NCBI RefSeq assembly: GCF_000931465.1
Contig: NZ_CP010892.1
Location: 3,743,388 to 3,807,387, forward strand
Source of the DNA: Pseudomonas sp. MRSN 12121
GTDB lineage: Bacteria; Pseudomonadota; Gammaproteobacteria; Pseudomonadales; Pseudomonadaceae
Direction: 5' to 3'
DNA length: 64,000 nucleotides
Below are positions 8,416 to 17,220 of the stretch, one piece after another; position 1 is the first letter of the stretch, and the number at the start of each line of letters is the position of its first letter. The translations under genes and the position numbers were made by a program. Below the pieces are notes generated by a model that was not told the origin of the DNA, searched no databases, and saw only the letters and a list, made by a program, of their open reading frames with translations.

Positions 8416-8451
8416 ATCCAGATGTTCTTTGGCGATCCGGACAGTCTCTGA
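8416..8451 (+). repeat. Direct repeat copy 2: displaced, diverged lysR 3' end
   Basis: This copy encodes IQMFFGDPDSL and a TGA stop but is attached to no gene. It differs from 4238-4273 at five positions (TTC/TTT, AGC/AGT, CTT/CTC and the stop). Homology ends sharply on both sides. Together the two copies bracket the hxs cassette and the gene remnant (about 4.18 kb apart). Confidence 0.85.
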
Positions 8452-8505
8452 AACCTGCCCTCTTTCACCACAGAGCTCCCCGCGGGAACGCTGCCACTCG
8501 CGACC

Positions 8506-9732
8506 CTACACCTGCGCGCTGCGCGCTGCCTGGGAACGGGCCAGGTTCGACGCCACCAGCAGGGCCAGCAGGGCCATCGCGGCGCCGGTGAGGAAGCCGC
8601 CGCTGTAGCCGACCTGGGCGGTCAGCCCGAGCAACAGCGAGGACGCGAGCATTTCGCCGAGGTCGCGGGTGCTCTGGACCGCGGTCATGTCGGTGCCGGC
8701 CTGGTCGCCCTGGGCGGCGAAGGCCATGGATGCGGTCATGATCGCCACCGAGGTGGCGCCGGTGGCGAACGAGCCCAGGCCGACCGCCAGCCCGATCAGG
8801 ACGATGTGCGGCGCCACCGCGCCCGAAGCCTGCAGCAGCCAGGTGAGCGCGGCGATGGCGGCCATGCCCACCGCGAGCATGAAGGCTGGCCACAAGCCCA
8901 GGCCCCGGATCAGCCAGGCGCCGCCCCCGCAGCCCAGGACGATGGTCACGATGCCGCCGCTGATGCCCAGTTGACCGATGGCCTGCAAGGACCAGCCGGC
9001 ATCGTTGAGAAACAGTTTCGACAAGCCGAACCCCGAGACCGAAGTCATCGCCGAGAGCAACGCCAGTAGCACCAGCGCCAGGGCCTTCGGCCGCTTGATG
9101 AAGCGCAGCAGGCTGGCGTGCGCCACGTCCCGCCGGGTCGGCCCGGCTGTCGCGGCGTTGAGCCAGCCGACGCAGCCCAGGCTCGCCAGCGGCACCAGCG
9201 CCAGCAGGCCGAAGGCGCTGCCCTGCCCCAGGTAGCCGCTGAGCAGCAAGGCCCCGGCGGCGCCGACGAAGAAACCGACCATGGTGCCGCCGACCTGGAT
9301 CGCGTTGATCCGCGCCAGCAGTTCGCCGCTGAAATACTCGGCGGCCATGCCGTCGGTCGCGATGTCCTGGGTGGCGCTGGCCAGCGAGGCGAGGATCAGC
9401 AGGCCCACGGCCCAGCCGGCGGTCTCGACGCTTAGGCCGATGATCGCCAGCGTGACCAGGCACAGCAGCACCAGCGCCTGCATCGGGATGATCCAGCTGC
9501 GGCGTCGCCCCAGCCGGCTGTTCCAGTGGTTGTCGACCACCGGCGCCCAGATGAATTTCACCACCCACGGCACGCCCACCAGCGGCAGGAAGGCCAGGGC
9601 GTGGAGCGCCGCGCCGTCGTGGCGCAGCAGGGTCGGCAAGGCGTCCATGGCGATGCCGAAGCAAATGCCCTGGGACAGGTACAACAGGGCGAACGTCAGC
9701 ACCATGCGCCAATGTTTCAGTAGTTCCAGCAT
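8506..9732 (-). CDS. fptX: Ferripyochelin inner-membrane permease, MFS family
   Basis: A 408-residue major facilitator with about twelve hydrophobic segments. It resembles the RhtX/FptX group of single-protein siderophore permeases that carry ferric-siderophore or its products across the cytoplasmic membrane. MFS loop features include VDNHWNSRLGRRRSWIIPM near residues 65-85. The ATG at 9732 has TGGAG six bases upstream; an upstream TTG would add four residues only. It is the last gene of fptABCX, 12 bp after fptC, in the same position as in P. aeruginosa. Confidence 0.9.
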   Translation of the reverse strand: MLELLKHWRMVLTFALLYLSQGICFGIAMDALPTLLRHDGAALHALAFLPLVGVPWVVKFIWAPVVDNHWNSRLGRRRSWIIPMQALVLLCLVTLAIIGLSVETAGWAVGLLILASLASATQDIATDGMAAEYFSGELLARINAIQVGGTMVGFFVGAAGALLLSGYLGQGSAFGLLALVPLASLGCVGWLNAATAGPTRRDVAHASLLRFIKRPKALALVLLALLSAMTSVSGFGLSKLFLNDAGWSLQAIGQLGISGGIVTIVLGCGGGAWLIRGLGLWPAFMLAVGMAAIAALTWLLQASGAVAPHIVLIGLAVGLGSFATGATSVAIMTASMAFAAQGDQAGTDMTAVQSTRDLGEMLASSLLLGLTAQVGYSGGFLTGAAMALLALLVASNLARSQAARSAQV

Positions 9733-9744
9733 GCGAATCTCCAA

Positions 9745-11247
9745 TCAGTAAACGTTGGCGTCGGCAAGCGCTGCCGAGCGGGTAATGGAAACCAGGCGCC
9801 ACGCCGCCCACAGGGCGCTGGCGCCCCCCAGCGACAGCACCAGGTCGATGGGCCAGACGGCCAGGTTCAACGGGTTCAGGCTGGCGCCCAGGTGCAGCAC
9901 CCCGGCGCCCAGGAACGCCAGGCCCGCCACACTCAACAACAGCGCCAGCGGTTGGCGCCGCGGCGGCAACCCGCAGGCCAGCAGCAGGCTGGCGCTCCAG
10001 CCGCCCCAGAACCAGCCGCCCAGGCCCTGGCGCGGGATCAGCCCGAGGTTGGCCAGCGCCGCGGCGCAGAGCAGCAAGGCGCAGGCCACCAGCAGCCCGC
10101 CGCAGCCACCGACCACCAGGCGCAGCAACACCTGCCAGCCGGCGCCCGCACGGGTCCGGCGCCGTTCCAGCCACAGGTACAGGCCGCTGAGCACCAGCAT
10201 TGCCGCTGCCAGCGCCATGCAGAAATGCAGCGCGCGCAACAGCGGCGCGGCCCGGGGCAGCCAGCGGTAGTCGGCAAAGTGCAGTGGCTGCACGGCAATG
10301 AACGCCTGCACCCAGAAGCCGCGTCCGCTCGCACTGCTGCCGCCCAGCGGCGAGCCGTCGGCGCCGCGGTAGGCGTGGCGCTCGAACACCGCGGTACTGG
10401 GCAGCCCCGGCTGGATGCCGGCCACTTCCACCCAGGCCTGCGGCTCGCCCCAGCGGTGCAGCGCGACGCTCTGCGCGACGAAGCCCGGATGCGCCGCCGC
10501 GTCGTCGTCGAGCAAGCGATCCAGATCCAGCCCCTGCCCGGCGCCCGCCACCGGGACGACCTCGGGCGGCGCCCCCAGCAACTGCACGAACGCCTGCTGC
10601 GGAGCCCCGGGAAACGCCTGGCCGGCCAGGCCCAGGGTGCCGAGGGCGCCCAATCCGGACAGCGCCCCGGTCAGCCCGAACAACAACAGCCAGGGCCCGG
10701 CCCAGCAGCCGATCAGGCTGTGCAGGTCATGGGCCAGCAGCCGTGGCCCGCGGTCGCGGCGCAAGCGCTTGAGGTCGCGCAGGCGTCCGCTGTGCAAGGC
10801 ACTGCCGGCCACGATCAGCAGCAACAGCACCACGCCGAACAGGCTGACCAGAATCCGTCCGGGAAAACCCAGGAACAGGCTCTTGTGCAGGTCGAACGGG
10901 ATATCCGCGGCGTGCACCGGATCCAGTTCGCGGCCTGTGGCCGGGTCCAGCGCCAGGGAGCAGTCCTTGGGCGACGGGCAGAGTTCCACCAGCGGACGCG
11001 TGTTGTCCGGCAGGCGGATGCGCAATTCAGCCAAGGCCAGGCCCTGGCGCCGGGCGATCTCCAGCCATTCACCCAGCGGCAGCAGCGGCCCCGGGGCCAG
11101 CGCCGCCGGGCCGCGAAACCAGGTGCGCAGGTCCTCGTGGGCCATGCTCCAGGCCCCGGTCAGCAGAATCACGAACAGCAGCGCGCCGAACACACTGCCG
11201 GCGCCGGCGTGCACCCGCTGCACCAGAGCTCGCGGTGCGCCCATCAT
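9745..11247 (-). CDS. fptC: PepSY-associated membrane protein of the ferripyochelin uptake operon
   Basis: A 500-residue inner-membrane protein with an N-terminal transmembrane helix after a short cytoplasmic tail (GSVFGALLFVILLTGAWSM), a periplasmic loop, and several further helices (roughly residues 150, 190, 340, 390, 420, 450 and 475). This is the layout of PepSY_TM proteins linked to siderophore uptake, some of which act as ferrisiderophore reductases. Its position between fptB and fptX matches FptC of P. aeruginosa. The ATG at 11247 overlaps the fptB stop (ATGA). Its exact role in iron release is not established. Confidence 0.82.
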   Translation of the reverse strand: MMGAPRALVQRVHAGAGSVFGALLFVILLTGAWSMAHEDLRTWFRGPAALAPGPLLPLGEWLEIARRQGLALAELRIRLPDNTRPLVELCPSPKDCSLALDPATGRELDPVHAADIPFDLHKSLFLGFPGRILVSLFGVVLLLLIVAGSALHSGRLRDLKRLRRDRGPRLLAHDLHSLIGCWAGPWLLLFGLTGALSGLGALGTLGLAGQAFPGAPQQAFVQLLGAPPEVVPVAGAGQGLDLDRLLDDDAAAHPGFVAQSVALHRWGEPQAWVEVAGIQPGLPSTAVFERHAYRGADGSPLGGSSASGRGFWVQAFIAVQPLHFADYRWLPRAAPLLRALHFCMALAAAMLVLSGLYLWLERRRTRAGAGWQVLLRLVVGGCGGLLVACALLLCAAALANLGLIPRQGLGGWFWGGWSASLLLACGLPPRRQPLALLLSVAGLAFLGAGVLHLGASLNPLNLAVWPIDLVLSLGGASALWAAWRLVSITRSAALADANVY

Positions 11248-11525
11248 GACCAGGCCCCGTCCCACCACAGCCACGGGGCGAACAGCAGCAGTCCGACGCC
11301 CGAGCGCCAGGCCACGCGTCGGCAATCGGGCGCCAGCAGCGCCCACAGCAGCACCGCCACCAGGAACCCCAGGCCGAGGAAGACCCCGGCGTACAGACGC
11401 TCCAGCCCGCCGCCCCAGGGATAGTGCCGCGCCAGCAGCACCGCCAGTTGCAGGCTGCCGAGCACGCTGCCCGCCAGCGCCAGGGCGACGCGCAGCGGCC
11501 AGGGCCCGAGGCCCGACGTGGCCAT
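11244..11525 (-). CDS. fptB: Small inner-membrane protein FptB
   Basis: A 93-residue hydrophobic protein with three predicted transmembrane helices, beginning [19 protein letters not shown]. It overlaps both neighbours by ATGA junctions (fptA stop at its start, fptC start at its end), so it is clearly translated within the operon. The position and size match FptB of the P. aeruginosa pyochelin locus. Its function is unknown; membership of the uptake system is inferred from synteny. Confidence 0.75.
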   Translation of the reverse strand: MATSGLGPWPLRVALALAGSVLGSLQLAVLLARHYPWGGGLERLYAGVFLGLGFLVAVLLWALLAPDCRRVAWRSGVGLLLFAPWLWWDGAWS

Positions 11526-13681
11526 CAGAACGTGCCCCGCAAGGTCAGGTTGAGGCTGCGCGGTTCGCCGTAGCGGTTGTTCCAGCTGGGGCCGCTCAGG
11601 CTCTGGTAATACTTGCGGTCCGCCAGGTTGTTGGCGTTGACCGAGGCGGTCCAGTGCTCGTCGAGGCGATAGGCGACGCGGGCGTTGAGCAAGGCATAGC
11701 CACCCTGCTGCAGCGACACGCCGCCCGACTGCGTGGAGAAATCGCTCTGCGCCTGCACCCCGGCGCCCACGCTCCAGCGCCGGTCCTGCCACGGCAGGTC
11801 GTACTGGCTCCACAGCCGCAGCAGGTGCCGCGGGGTGAACTCGGCATAACGCTGGCCCGAAGCGCTGTTGGTGTCCTTGAGGTATTCGGTGGTGGTGTAG
11901 GTATAACCGGCGAACAGACTCCAGTCGGGGGTGAGGTAGCCGCTGCTTTCCAGTTCGAAGCCCTGGCTGCGCACCTTGCCGCCGCTGATGTAGTAGGTGT
12001 TCGGCCCCGCGCCCGGGTGGTCGGGGTCGACCTGGGGGTTGTTTTCCAGGTCGATACGGAAGGCCGCCAGGGAGACGTTCAACCGCCCTTCCAGCAACTC
12101 GCCCTTGATCCCGGTCTCGTAGGTCTTGCCCTCCACCGGCTTGAGCAGCTCGCCGCTCCAGGTCTGCCCGGTCTGCGGCTGGTAGACCTCGGCGTAGCTG
12201 GCGTACCACGACCACTGGCGGGCGAAGTCCCAGATCAGGCCGCCGTAGGGGGTGATCTCGCGTCCCGGCTTGCGGCTGGCGCTCGGCGCATCCTGCTCCC
12301 ACCAGTTGGCCCGGGCCCCCAGCACCAGGGTCAGCGGGTCCAGCAGCTTGTAGCGGGTCAGCGCGTAGACGCCCTTGGAGGTGGTGGTGGTCGAGCCCGG
12401 CGAGCTGTAGGCGCCGATACCCGGCTTGGGCACGCTGTGCGGGTCCCAGCGGTAGACATTTACCGGCACGTTCAGCGCGCTGGTGAAGTTGGCCGTGTGC
12501 TGCTCGCTTTCCCCCTGGCTGTAGTTGCTGCCCAGCAACAGTTCATGGCTGCGGCCGAACAGGGAAAACGGCCCGCTGACCGAGGCGTCGAGGCTTTTCT
12601 GGGTGCTCTCGAACTTGTACGCCTGGCCGATCAGGTGGGCACCGTCGCCGGTCAGCGGGTCGATGGCGCCGTTGGCGCCGGCATAACGCAGCCGCGAGTC
12701 GGCGTCCTGGTACTCGGCGGCGACCCTGGCTTTCCAGTCGTGGTCCAGCTGCTGTTCCAGCGATCCGAAAAAACGCCGCGTGGTCCACTGGAAGCGGTCC
12801 CAGTCGACATCCAGGTAGGTCGAGCGCGGCAGGTTCAGGTTCGAGCCGTCCTTGGCCATCGGCACCCCGGCCATGTTGGTCACCGAGTCGATGGTCTGGT
12901 ACTGCGCGCCCAGGGTCAGCAGCGTGTCCGGGCTCAGGTCGAACTCGCTGATGCCGTAGAGCAGCTGGGCGTCTTGCTTACCGATGTCGTAGAAGTAGTC
13001 GCGGTCTTCATAGGCCGCGACCATCCGCCCGCGTACATTGCCGCTCTCGGTCAGCGGCCCGCCCACGTCGACCTCGCTGCGATAGCGGTCCCAGCTGCCG
13101 CCACTGAGGGTGGTGCTGGCGGCAAAGGCTTTTTGCGGACGCTTGCGCACCAGGTTGACGGTGGCCGCCGGGTTGCCGGTGCCGTGCAGCAAGCCGTTGG
13201 AGCCGCGCAGGATCTCGACCCGTTCGTACACCGCCATGTCCTGCGGCGAGCTGGCCATGTCGCCGATCAGCGCCGGCACGCCATCGAGCTCGAAAGAGTT
13301 GATCTTGAAACCGCGCACGTAATACGCGGTGGTCAGCAGCTGGAACGGCTGCACCGTGACCCCGGTGGCCTGCTGCATCACTTCGTCGAGGCTGAACAGG
13401 TTCTGCTGTTCGATGCGTTCGTGATCGATCACGCTCACCGATTGCGGGGTCTCCCGCAGCTTGAGCGGCATCTTGCCGAGGGTGGTGACACCCGGCGGAA
13501 TCGCCCCGCCCGAGGTGTCCTCGCCGGCGATCTCGATATTGCCCAGTTGCAGCGAGCCGCTGGCGTCCTGCGCGGCGATGGCCTGCGCCAGCGGGTTCAG
13601 GCCCAGCACCAGGAGCATCCCCAGATGCGTCCTGGAGCGCTTCGATCCCGCCCCTGCCCTTGTTGCTCCCCGGTATGACAT
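11525..13681 (-). CDS. fptA: Fe(III)-pyochelin outer-membrane TonB-dependent receptor
   Basis: A 718-residue TonB-dependent receptor, very close in length to P. aeruginosa FptA (720). It has a signal peptide (hydrophobic core [18 protein letters not shown]), a plug domain ([13 protein letters not shown] and [13 protein letters not shown], about residues 75-195), and a 22-strand barrel ending in the C-terminal aromatic residue (LTLRGTF) typical of outer-membrane insertion. It imports ferripyochelin using TonB energy. Its promoter carries a PchR-box-like element (13737-13763) and a Fur-like box (13699-13720). Gene context leaves little doubt. Confidence 0.95.
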   Translation of the reverse strand: MSYRGATRAGAGSKRSRTHLGMLLVLGLNPLAQAIAAQDASGSLQLGNIEIAGEDTSGGAIPPGVTTLGKMPLKLRETPQSVSVIDHERIEQQNLFSLDEVMQQATGVTVQPFQLLTTAYYVRGFKINSFELDGVPALIGDMASSPQDMAVYERVEILRGSNGLLHGTGNPAATVNLVRKRPQKAFAASTTLSGGSWDRYRSEVDVGGPLTESGNVRGRMVAAYEDRDYFYDIGKQDAQLLYGISEFDLSPDTLLTLGAQYQTIDSVTNMAGVPMAKDGSNLNLPRSTYLDVDWDRFQWTTRRFFGSLEQQLDHDWKARVAAEYQDADSRLRYAGANGAIDPLTGDGAHLIGQAYKFESTQKSLDASVSGPFSLFGRSHELLLGSNYSQGESEQHTANFTSALNVPVNVYRWDPHSVPKPGIGAYSSPGSTTTTSKGVYALTRYKLLDPLTLVLGARANWWEQDAPSASRKPGREITPYGGLIWDFARQWSWYASYAEVYQPQTGQTWSGELLKPVEGKTYETGIKGELLEGRLNVSLAAFRIDLENNPQVDPDHPGAGPNTYYISGGKVRSQGFELESSGYLTPDWSLFAGYTYTTTEYLKDTNSASGQRYAEFTPRHLLRLWSQYDLPWQDRRWSVGAGVQAQSDFSTQSGGVSLQQGGYALLNARVAYRLDEHWTASVNANNLADRKYYQSLSGPSWNNRYGEPRSLNLTLRGTF

Positions 13682-13698
13682 GGCCCCGCCCCATTTTC

Positions 13699-13720
13699 GA
13701 TAACAATTCTCATTAGTATC
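13699..13720 (-). promoter_or_regulatory. Fur-like box upstream of fptA
   Basis: The plus strand reads GATAACAATT then CTCAT and TAGTATC, an A/T-rich imperfect palindrome resembling the GATAAT-type Fur consensus. It lies 18-39 bp before the fptA start codon. It agrees with iron repression of pyochelin uptake known in Pseudomonas. Confidence 0.7.
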
Positions 13721-13736
13721 TTGTAAACGGACGGTC

Positions 13737-13763
13737 GGACTTTTCGATTTAGTGACTTTTTCA
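13737..13763 (-). promoter_or_regulatory. PchR-box-like element upstream of fptA
   Basis: On the minus strand TGAAAAAGTC is followed by seven bases and CGAAAAGTCC, a near-direct repeat. The same two half-sites with the same spacing occur upstream of pchE and pchD. The position, upstream of the Fur-like box, suits an AraC-type activator. Confidence 0.65.
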
Positions 13764-13786
13764 ATCGATGGCGGGCACGAATGCCA

Positions 13787-15484
13787 TCACTGTTCGGCGC
13801 GGTGCTGCTCGGCGAACCGCGCGTACCAGGGGTGCGTCGCCAGCAAGTGCTCATGGCTGCCGCAACCGCTCAGGCGGCCGTCTTCGAGCACCAGGATCTG
13901 GTCGGCGTCGCGCACCAGCGCCGGGTTGTGCGACACCAGCACCAGCGTGCGCCGCCCGTGCAGTGCCCGCAGGCTGCGGTGGACCCGGGCTTCGCTGCGC
14001 GCGTCGAGGCTGGCGGTGGGTTCGTCGAGCAACAGGATCGGCGCCTCGGACAACAGCGCCCGGGCCAGGCCGACCCGCTGCCGCTGGCCGCCCGACAGCA
14101 GCGCGCCGTCCGGGCCGACGTCGCTGTGCCAGCCGCCCGGCAGGCTGTCCAGCACCTCGTCTAGGGCGGCCTGCTGCGCGACCTCGGTCAATTGCGCCAG
14201 GGTCGCCTGCGGCCGCGCCATACCGACGTTCCACAACAGGCTGCCGGCGAACAGACCGCTGTCCTGGAACAGCTGGGTCAGGTGCGCGGCCAGGGTCCGC
14301 TCGCTCAATTGGCGGATATCCACCCGCCCCAGCCGCACCTCCCCGGCCTGCGGGTCCATCCCCCGCCCCAGCAACGCCAGCAGCGTGCTCTTGCCTGCCC
14401 CCGACGGGCCGACGATCGCCGTGCAGGTGCCCGGCGCACAGTGCAGGTCGAGATCCTCCAGCAGCGCTTCGCCGTTCTCGCCATACACACTCAGGCCCTG
14501 CCCCTGCAGGCTGGCGTCCAGCGGTTGCGCCCCGGGCTGCGGGCTGTGCAGGGTCGGCGCCGCCAGCACCGCCAGCACCTGCGCCAGGGCCTGCCAGGCC
14601 ATGCGCAGGGCCTGGTCCAGTTGCGCCAGTTGCGCCAGCGGCTCGATGAACCGCACCAGCAACACCAGCACCGCCACCAGCAGCGCCCCTGGCAGTTCCC
14701 CGGCGGCCACCGCCAGCACGCCGCCGACCAGCACCGCCGAAAACACCAGCTGCACCGCCGTGGCGAACCCCAAACTGGCGGGCAAGGCGCGGCGATTGAG
14801 CAAGCGGGTCGCGCGGTGCTGCTCGCGCAACCCTTCGCGCAGCGCTTGCTGCCCCTGGCTGGCATCGCCGGCGCTGCGCAGCAGCGCCTGTTGCTGGGCG
14901 AAGGCTTGCAGCAGTTGCCCGGCCTGGCGATCCACCGCCTGGCGGCGCTGTTCCAGGTCCAGGTTGCGCCGTCCGGCCCAGCGCAGCAGGCCGAACAACG
15001 GCAGGTAGGCCAGCGCCAGCCACAACGCCAGGCGCGGCGCGAAAGCGAACAGGCCGAGCACCACCACCGTCGGCGTGACCAGCGCGGTCACCAGCGGCGC
15101 CAGCAGGTGCGCGGGAATCCCCATGCTGCTGAACACCGGCCCGCGGACCAGCCCTTGGTGATCCTGGTGCCGGCCCCGCGGCAGCCGCGGCAGATGCTCC
15201 AGCAAGTGAGTGACCAGCCCTGCGGCCAGGCCCGCGCCGGCCAGGTAACCGCGGCGCTGCGCGCTGTAGCCGACCAGCGCCTGGAGCCCGGTCAGCCCCA
15301 GCAGCAGCCAGACGCTCTGCGCCACGCTGGCCTGCGTGGGGTCGAACCAGGCCAGGATCAGCGGCACCAGCGCCAGCCCCGCCAGCCCGTCGAGCACGGC
15401 GGCCAGCACCATCCAGGCCAGGGCGCCGCGCAGGGCTCGCCAGGCGGGTTCCGGCAGGTGGCGCAGGGGCGAAAAAAAACTCAT
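13787..15484 (-). CDS. pchI: ABC transporter, fused permease and ATPase, PchI
   Basis: A 565-residue half-transporter with an N-terminal six-helix membrane domain (residues 1-320) and a C-terminal ATPase. Walker A GPSGAGKST, signature LSGGQRQR, Walker B ILLLDEPT and the switch histidine (LVSHNP) are all present. It probably forms a heterodimer with PchH, whose gene it overlaps by ATGA. In Pseudomonas this pair lies in the pyochelin locus; its role in iron assimilation or export is not fully settled. Codons 2-5 contain an eight-T run (AGT TTT TTT TCG) that could promote slippage. Confidence 0.9.
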   Translation of the reverse strand: MSFFSPLRHLPEPAWRALRGALAWMVLAAVLDGLAGLALVPLILAWFDPTQASVAQSVWLLLGLTGLQALVGYSAQRRGYLAGAGLAAGLVTHLLEHLPRLPRGRHQDHQGLVRGPVFSSMGIPAHLLAPLVTALVTPTVVVLGLFAFAPRLALWLALAYLPLFGLLRWAGRRNLDLEQRRQAVDRQAGQLLQAFAQQQALLRSAGDASQGQQALREGLREQHRATRLLNRRALPASLGFATAVQLVFSAVLVGGVLAVAAGELPGALLVAVLVLLVRFIEPLAQLAQLDQALRMAWQALAQVLAVLAAPTLHSPQPGAQPLDASLQGQGLSVYGENGEALLEDLDLHCAPGTCTAIVGPSGAGKSTLLALLGRGMDPQAGEVRLGRVDIRQLSERTLAAHLTQLFQDSGLFAGSLLWNVGMARPQATLAQLTEVAQQAALDEVLDSLPGGWHSDVGPDGALLSGGQRQRVGLARALLSEAPILLLDEPTASLDARSEARVHRSLRALHGRRTLVLVSHNPALVRDADQILVLEDGRLSGCGSHEHLLATHPWYARFAEQHRAEQ

Positions 15485-17220
15485 GACACAGACTCCAGAT
15501 AATCGGTGCTCGGCATTTGCTCAAGCCATAACTGACGGTAAAGACCTTCGACGGCCAGCAACTCCTGGTGCTGGCCGCGCTGCACGATCCGGCCGTCGCA
15601 CAGCACCAGGATCTGCTCGGCATGCCGGATGGTCGCCAGGCGATGGGCGACGATCAGCCGGGTCCGCCCCGCGGCGCCCTGCCAGAGGGCCGTGCGCAAG
15701 GCGCGTTCGGTCTGCGGGTCGGTGGCGGACGTCGGCTCGTCCAGCAACATGATCGGCGCGGCGGACAACAGCGCCCGGGCGATGGCCAGGCGCTGCAACT
15801 CGCCGCCGGAGAGCCGCACATCGTCGTCGACGATGCTGGCGTAGGCCTTGGGCAGGGCCATGATCCGGCTGTCCAGGCAGGCCGCCCGCGCGGCCTGGCG
15901 AATCTGCGCCGGGCTGGCGTCGGGGCGGTACAGGGCGATGTTCTGCGCCAGGGACAGGCGCAGCGCGCCGGCCTGCTGCAACACCAGCGCCAGGTGCTGC
16001 TGCAACTGCCGGCTGGCGATCTGCCGGACATCCACCCCGCCGACGAGCACCTGCCCGCTGTCGACGTCCATGAACCGCGCGATCAGCCCGGCCAGGGTGC
16101 TTTTGCCCGCGCCCGAAGGCCCCACCAGCGCCGTGGTGGTGCCCGGTTCCAGGCGCAGGTCGATCGCCGACAGCACCGGCACCGCGTCATGGGCGAAGGA
16201 CACATTGCGTAGCTCCACGCTGGCATCCCGCGGGGCTTGCGGAGCGGCCGGCTCCGGCAGCGGCGGCGTGCTCAGCAAGGCTTGCAGGCGCTGGGCGCTG
16301 GCCCGGGCGCCGTGCAGCGCATCGAAGCCGTGCCCCATCGCCAGCACGGGCGCGGCCATGGCGCGCAACAGCAGCAGGAAGGCGCACAGTTGCGCCGCGC
16401 CGACCTCGGCCATTCCCGGCAACAGCGCGCCCAGCACCACCCAGGCCAGCAGCCAGGGCGCGCCGAGCACGACCTGAATCAGCGCGGCCAGGTGCCCGGC
16501 ACGGCTGACCCAGTGGCTGAAACGCTGGTCGAACCCCTGCACCGCCTGTTGCAGGCGCTGGTGGATGCCGGCCCCGGGAAACTGGCGCACCAGCCCCAGG
16601 TTGCCGGCGAACTGGCTGTAGTCGCCGAACAACTGCTGGATCGCCAGGTTGCGCTGCTCGACGTCCTCGCGGTAATGCGCCGAGCCCAGGCGCCAGTAGC
16701 CCAGCGCGCCCAGCGCCAGCGGCAGCAGGCACCAGAGCGCCAGCAGACTGTCGCTCCACAGCAGGTACGCCAGGGTGGCCAGCGGGATCAGCAGCAGGTT
16801 GACCAGGTCGGTCGGCGCGTGCCCCACCAACTGGTGCAACGCCCGCACGTCCTGTTCGGCATAACGCGTCACGCCGTCGGTCCCCAGCCGGGCGAACCAG
16901 CCCAGGGGCAGGCGCTGCAGATGCTCCGCCAGGCGCACCCGCAAGCCGTTGCACAGGTTGGCGTCGACGTCGTGGGTGAGGTACAGCGCCAGGGTCTGGC
17001 CGCCCAGCCACAAGGCCGAGCCCAGCACCGCCAGCCACACCCAGCCAGCCACCGCGGGCGCCAGCGGCGGCGCCCGGTGCAGGCTGTCGGCCAATTGCCC
17101 GAGGGCGATCAACGGCAACAGCGAGCTGATCCCGGCCACGGCCTGCAGCGCCACCGCCAGCCACAAGCGGGCGCGAAAAGGCCGCAGCAGCGCCCGCAGC
17201 TCGGGCCCCAGCAGGTTCAT
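15481..17220 (-). CDS. pchH: ABC transporter, fused permease and ATPase, PchH
   Basis: A 579-residue half-transporter with a membrane domain over residues 1-320 and an ATPase domain carrying Walker A GPSGAGKST, signature LSGGELQR, Walker B MLLDEPT and switch histidine (VAHRLAT). It is the partner of PchI. Both ends overlap neighbours (ATGA with pchG upstream and pchI downstream), showing strict operon coupling. The resemblance is to YbtP/YbtQ-type siderophore transporters, which function in uptake; whether PchHI imports or exports is inference. Confidence 0.9.
   Translation of the reverse strand: MNLLGPELRALLRPFRARLWLAVALQAVAGISSLLPLIALGQLADSLHRAPPLAPAVAGWVWLAVLGSALWLGGQTLALYLTHDVDANLCNGLRVRLAEHLQRLPLGWFARLGTDGVTRYAEQDVRALHQLVGHAPTDLVNLLLIPLATLAYLLWSDSLLALWCLLPLALGALGYWRLGSAHYREDVEQRNLAIQQLFGDYSQFAGNLGLVRQFPGAGIHQRLQQAVQGFDQRFSHWVSRAGHLAALIQVVLGAPWLLAWVVLGALLPGMAEVGAAQLCAFLLLLRAMAAPVLAMGHGFDALHGARASAQRLQALLSTPPLPEPAAPQAPRDASVELRNVSFAHDAVPVLSAIDLRLEPGTTTALVGPSGAGKSTLAGLIARFMDVDSGQVLVGGVDVRQIASRQLQQHLALVLQQAGALRLSLAQNIALYRPDASPAQIRQAARAACLDSRIMALPKAYASIVDDDVRLSGGELQRLAIARALLSAAPIMLLDEPTSATDPQTERALRTALWQGAAGRTRLIVAHRLATIRHAEQILVLCDGRIVQRGQHQELLAVEGLYRQLWLEQMPSTDYLESVS

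Noticed and set aside
4238..8451. hxs block as a transposon with target-site duplication
   Set aside because: The flanking copies are 36 bp and diverged, there are no terminal inverted repeats, and no transposase or integrase gene lies between them.
10415..13678. A 1087-codon plus-strand open frame across fptA-fptC
   Set aside because: It crosses three well-supported minus-strand genes with ATGA junctions and has no domain.
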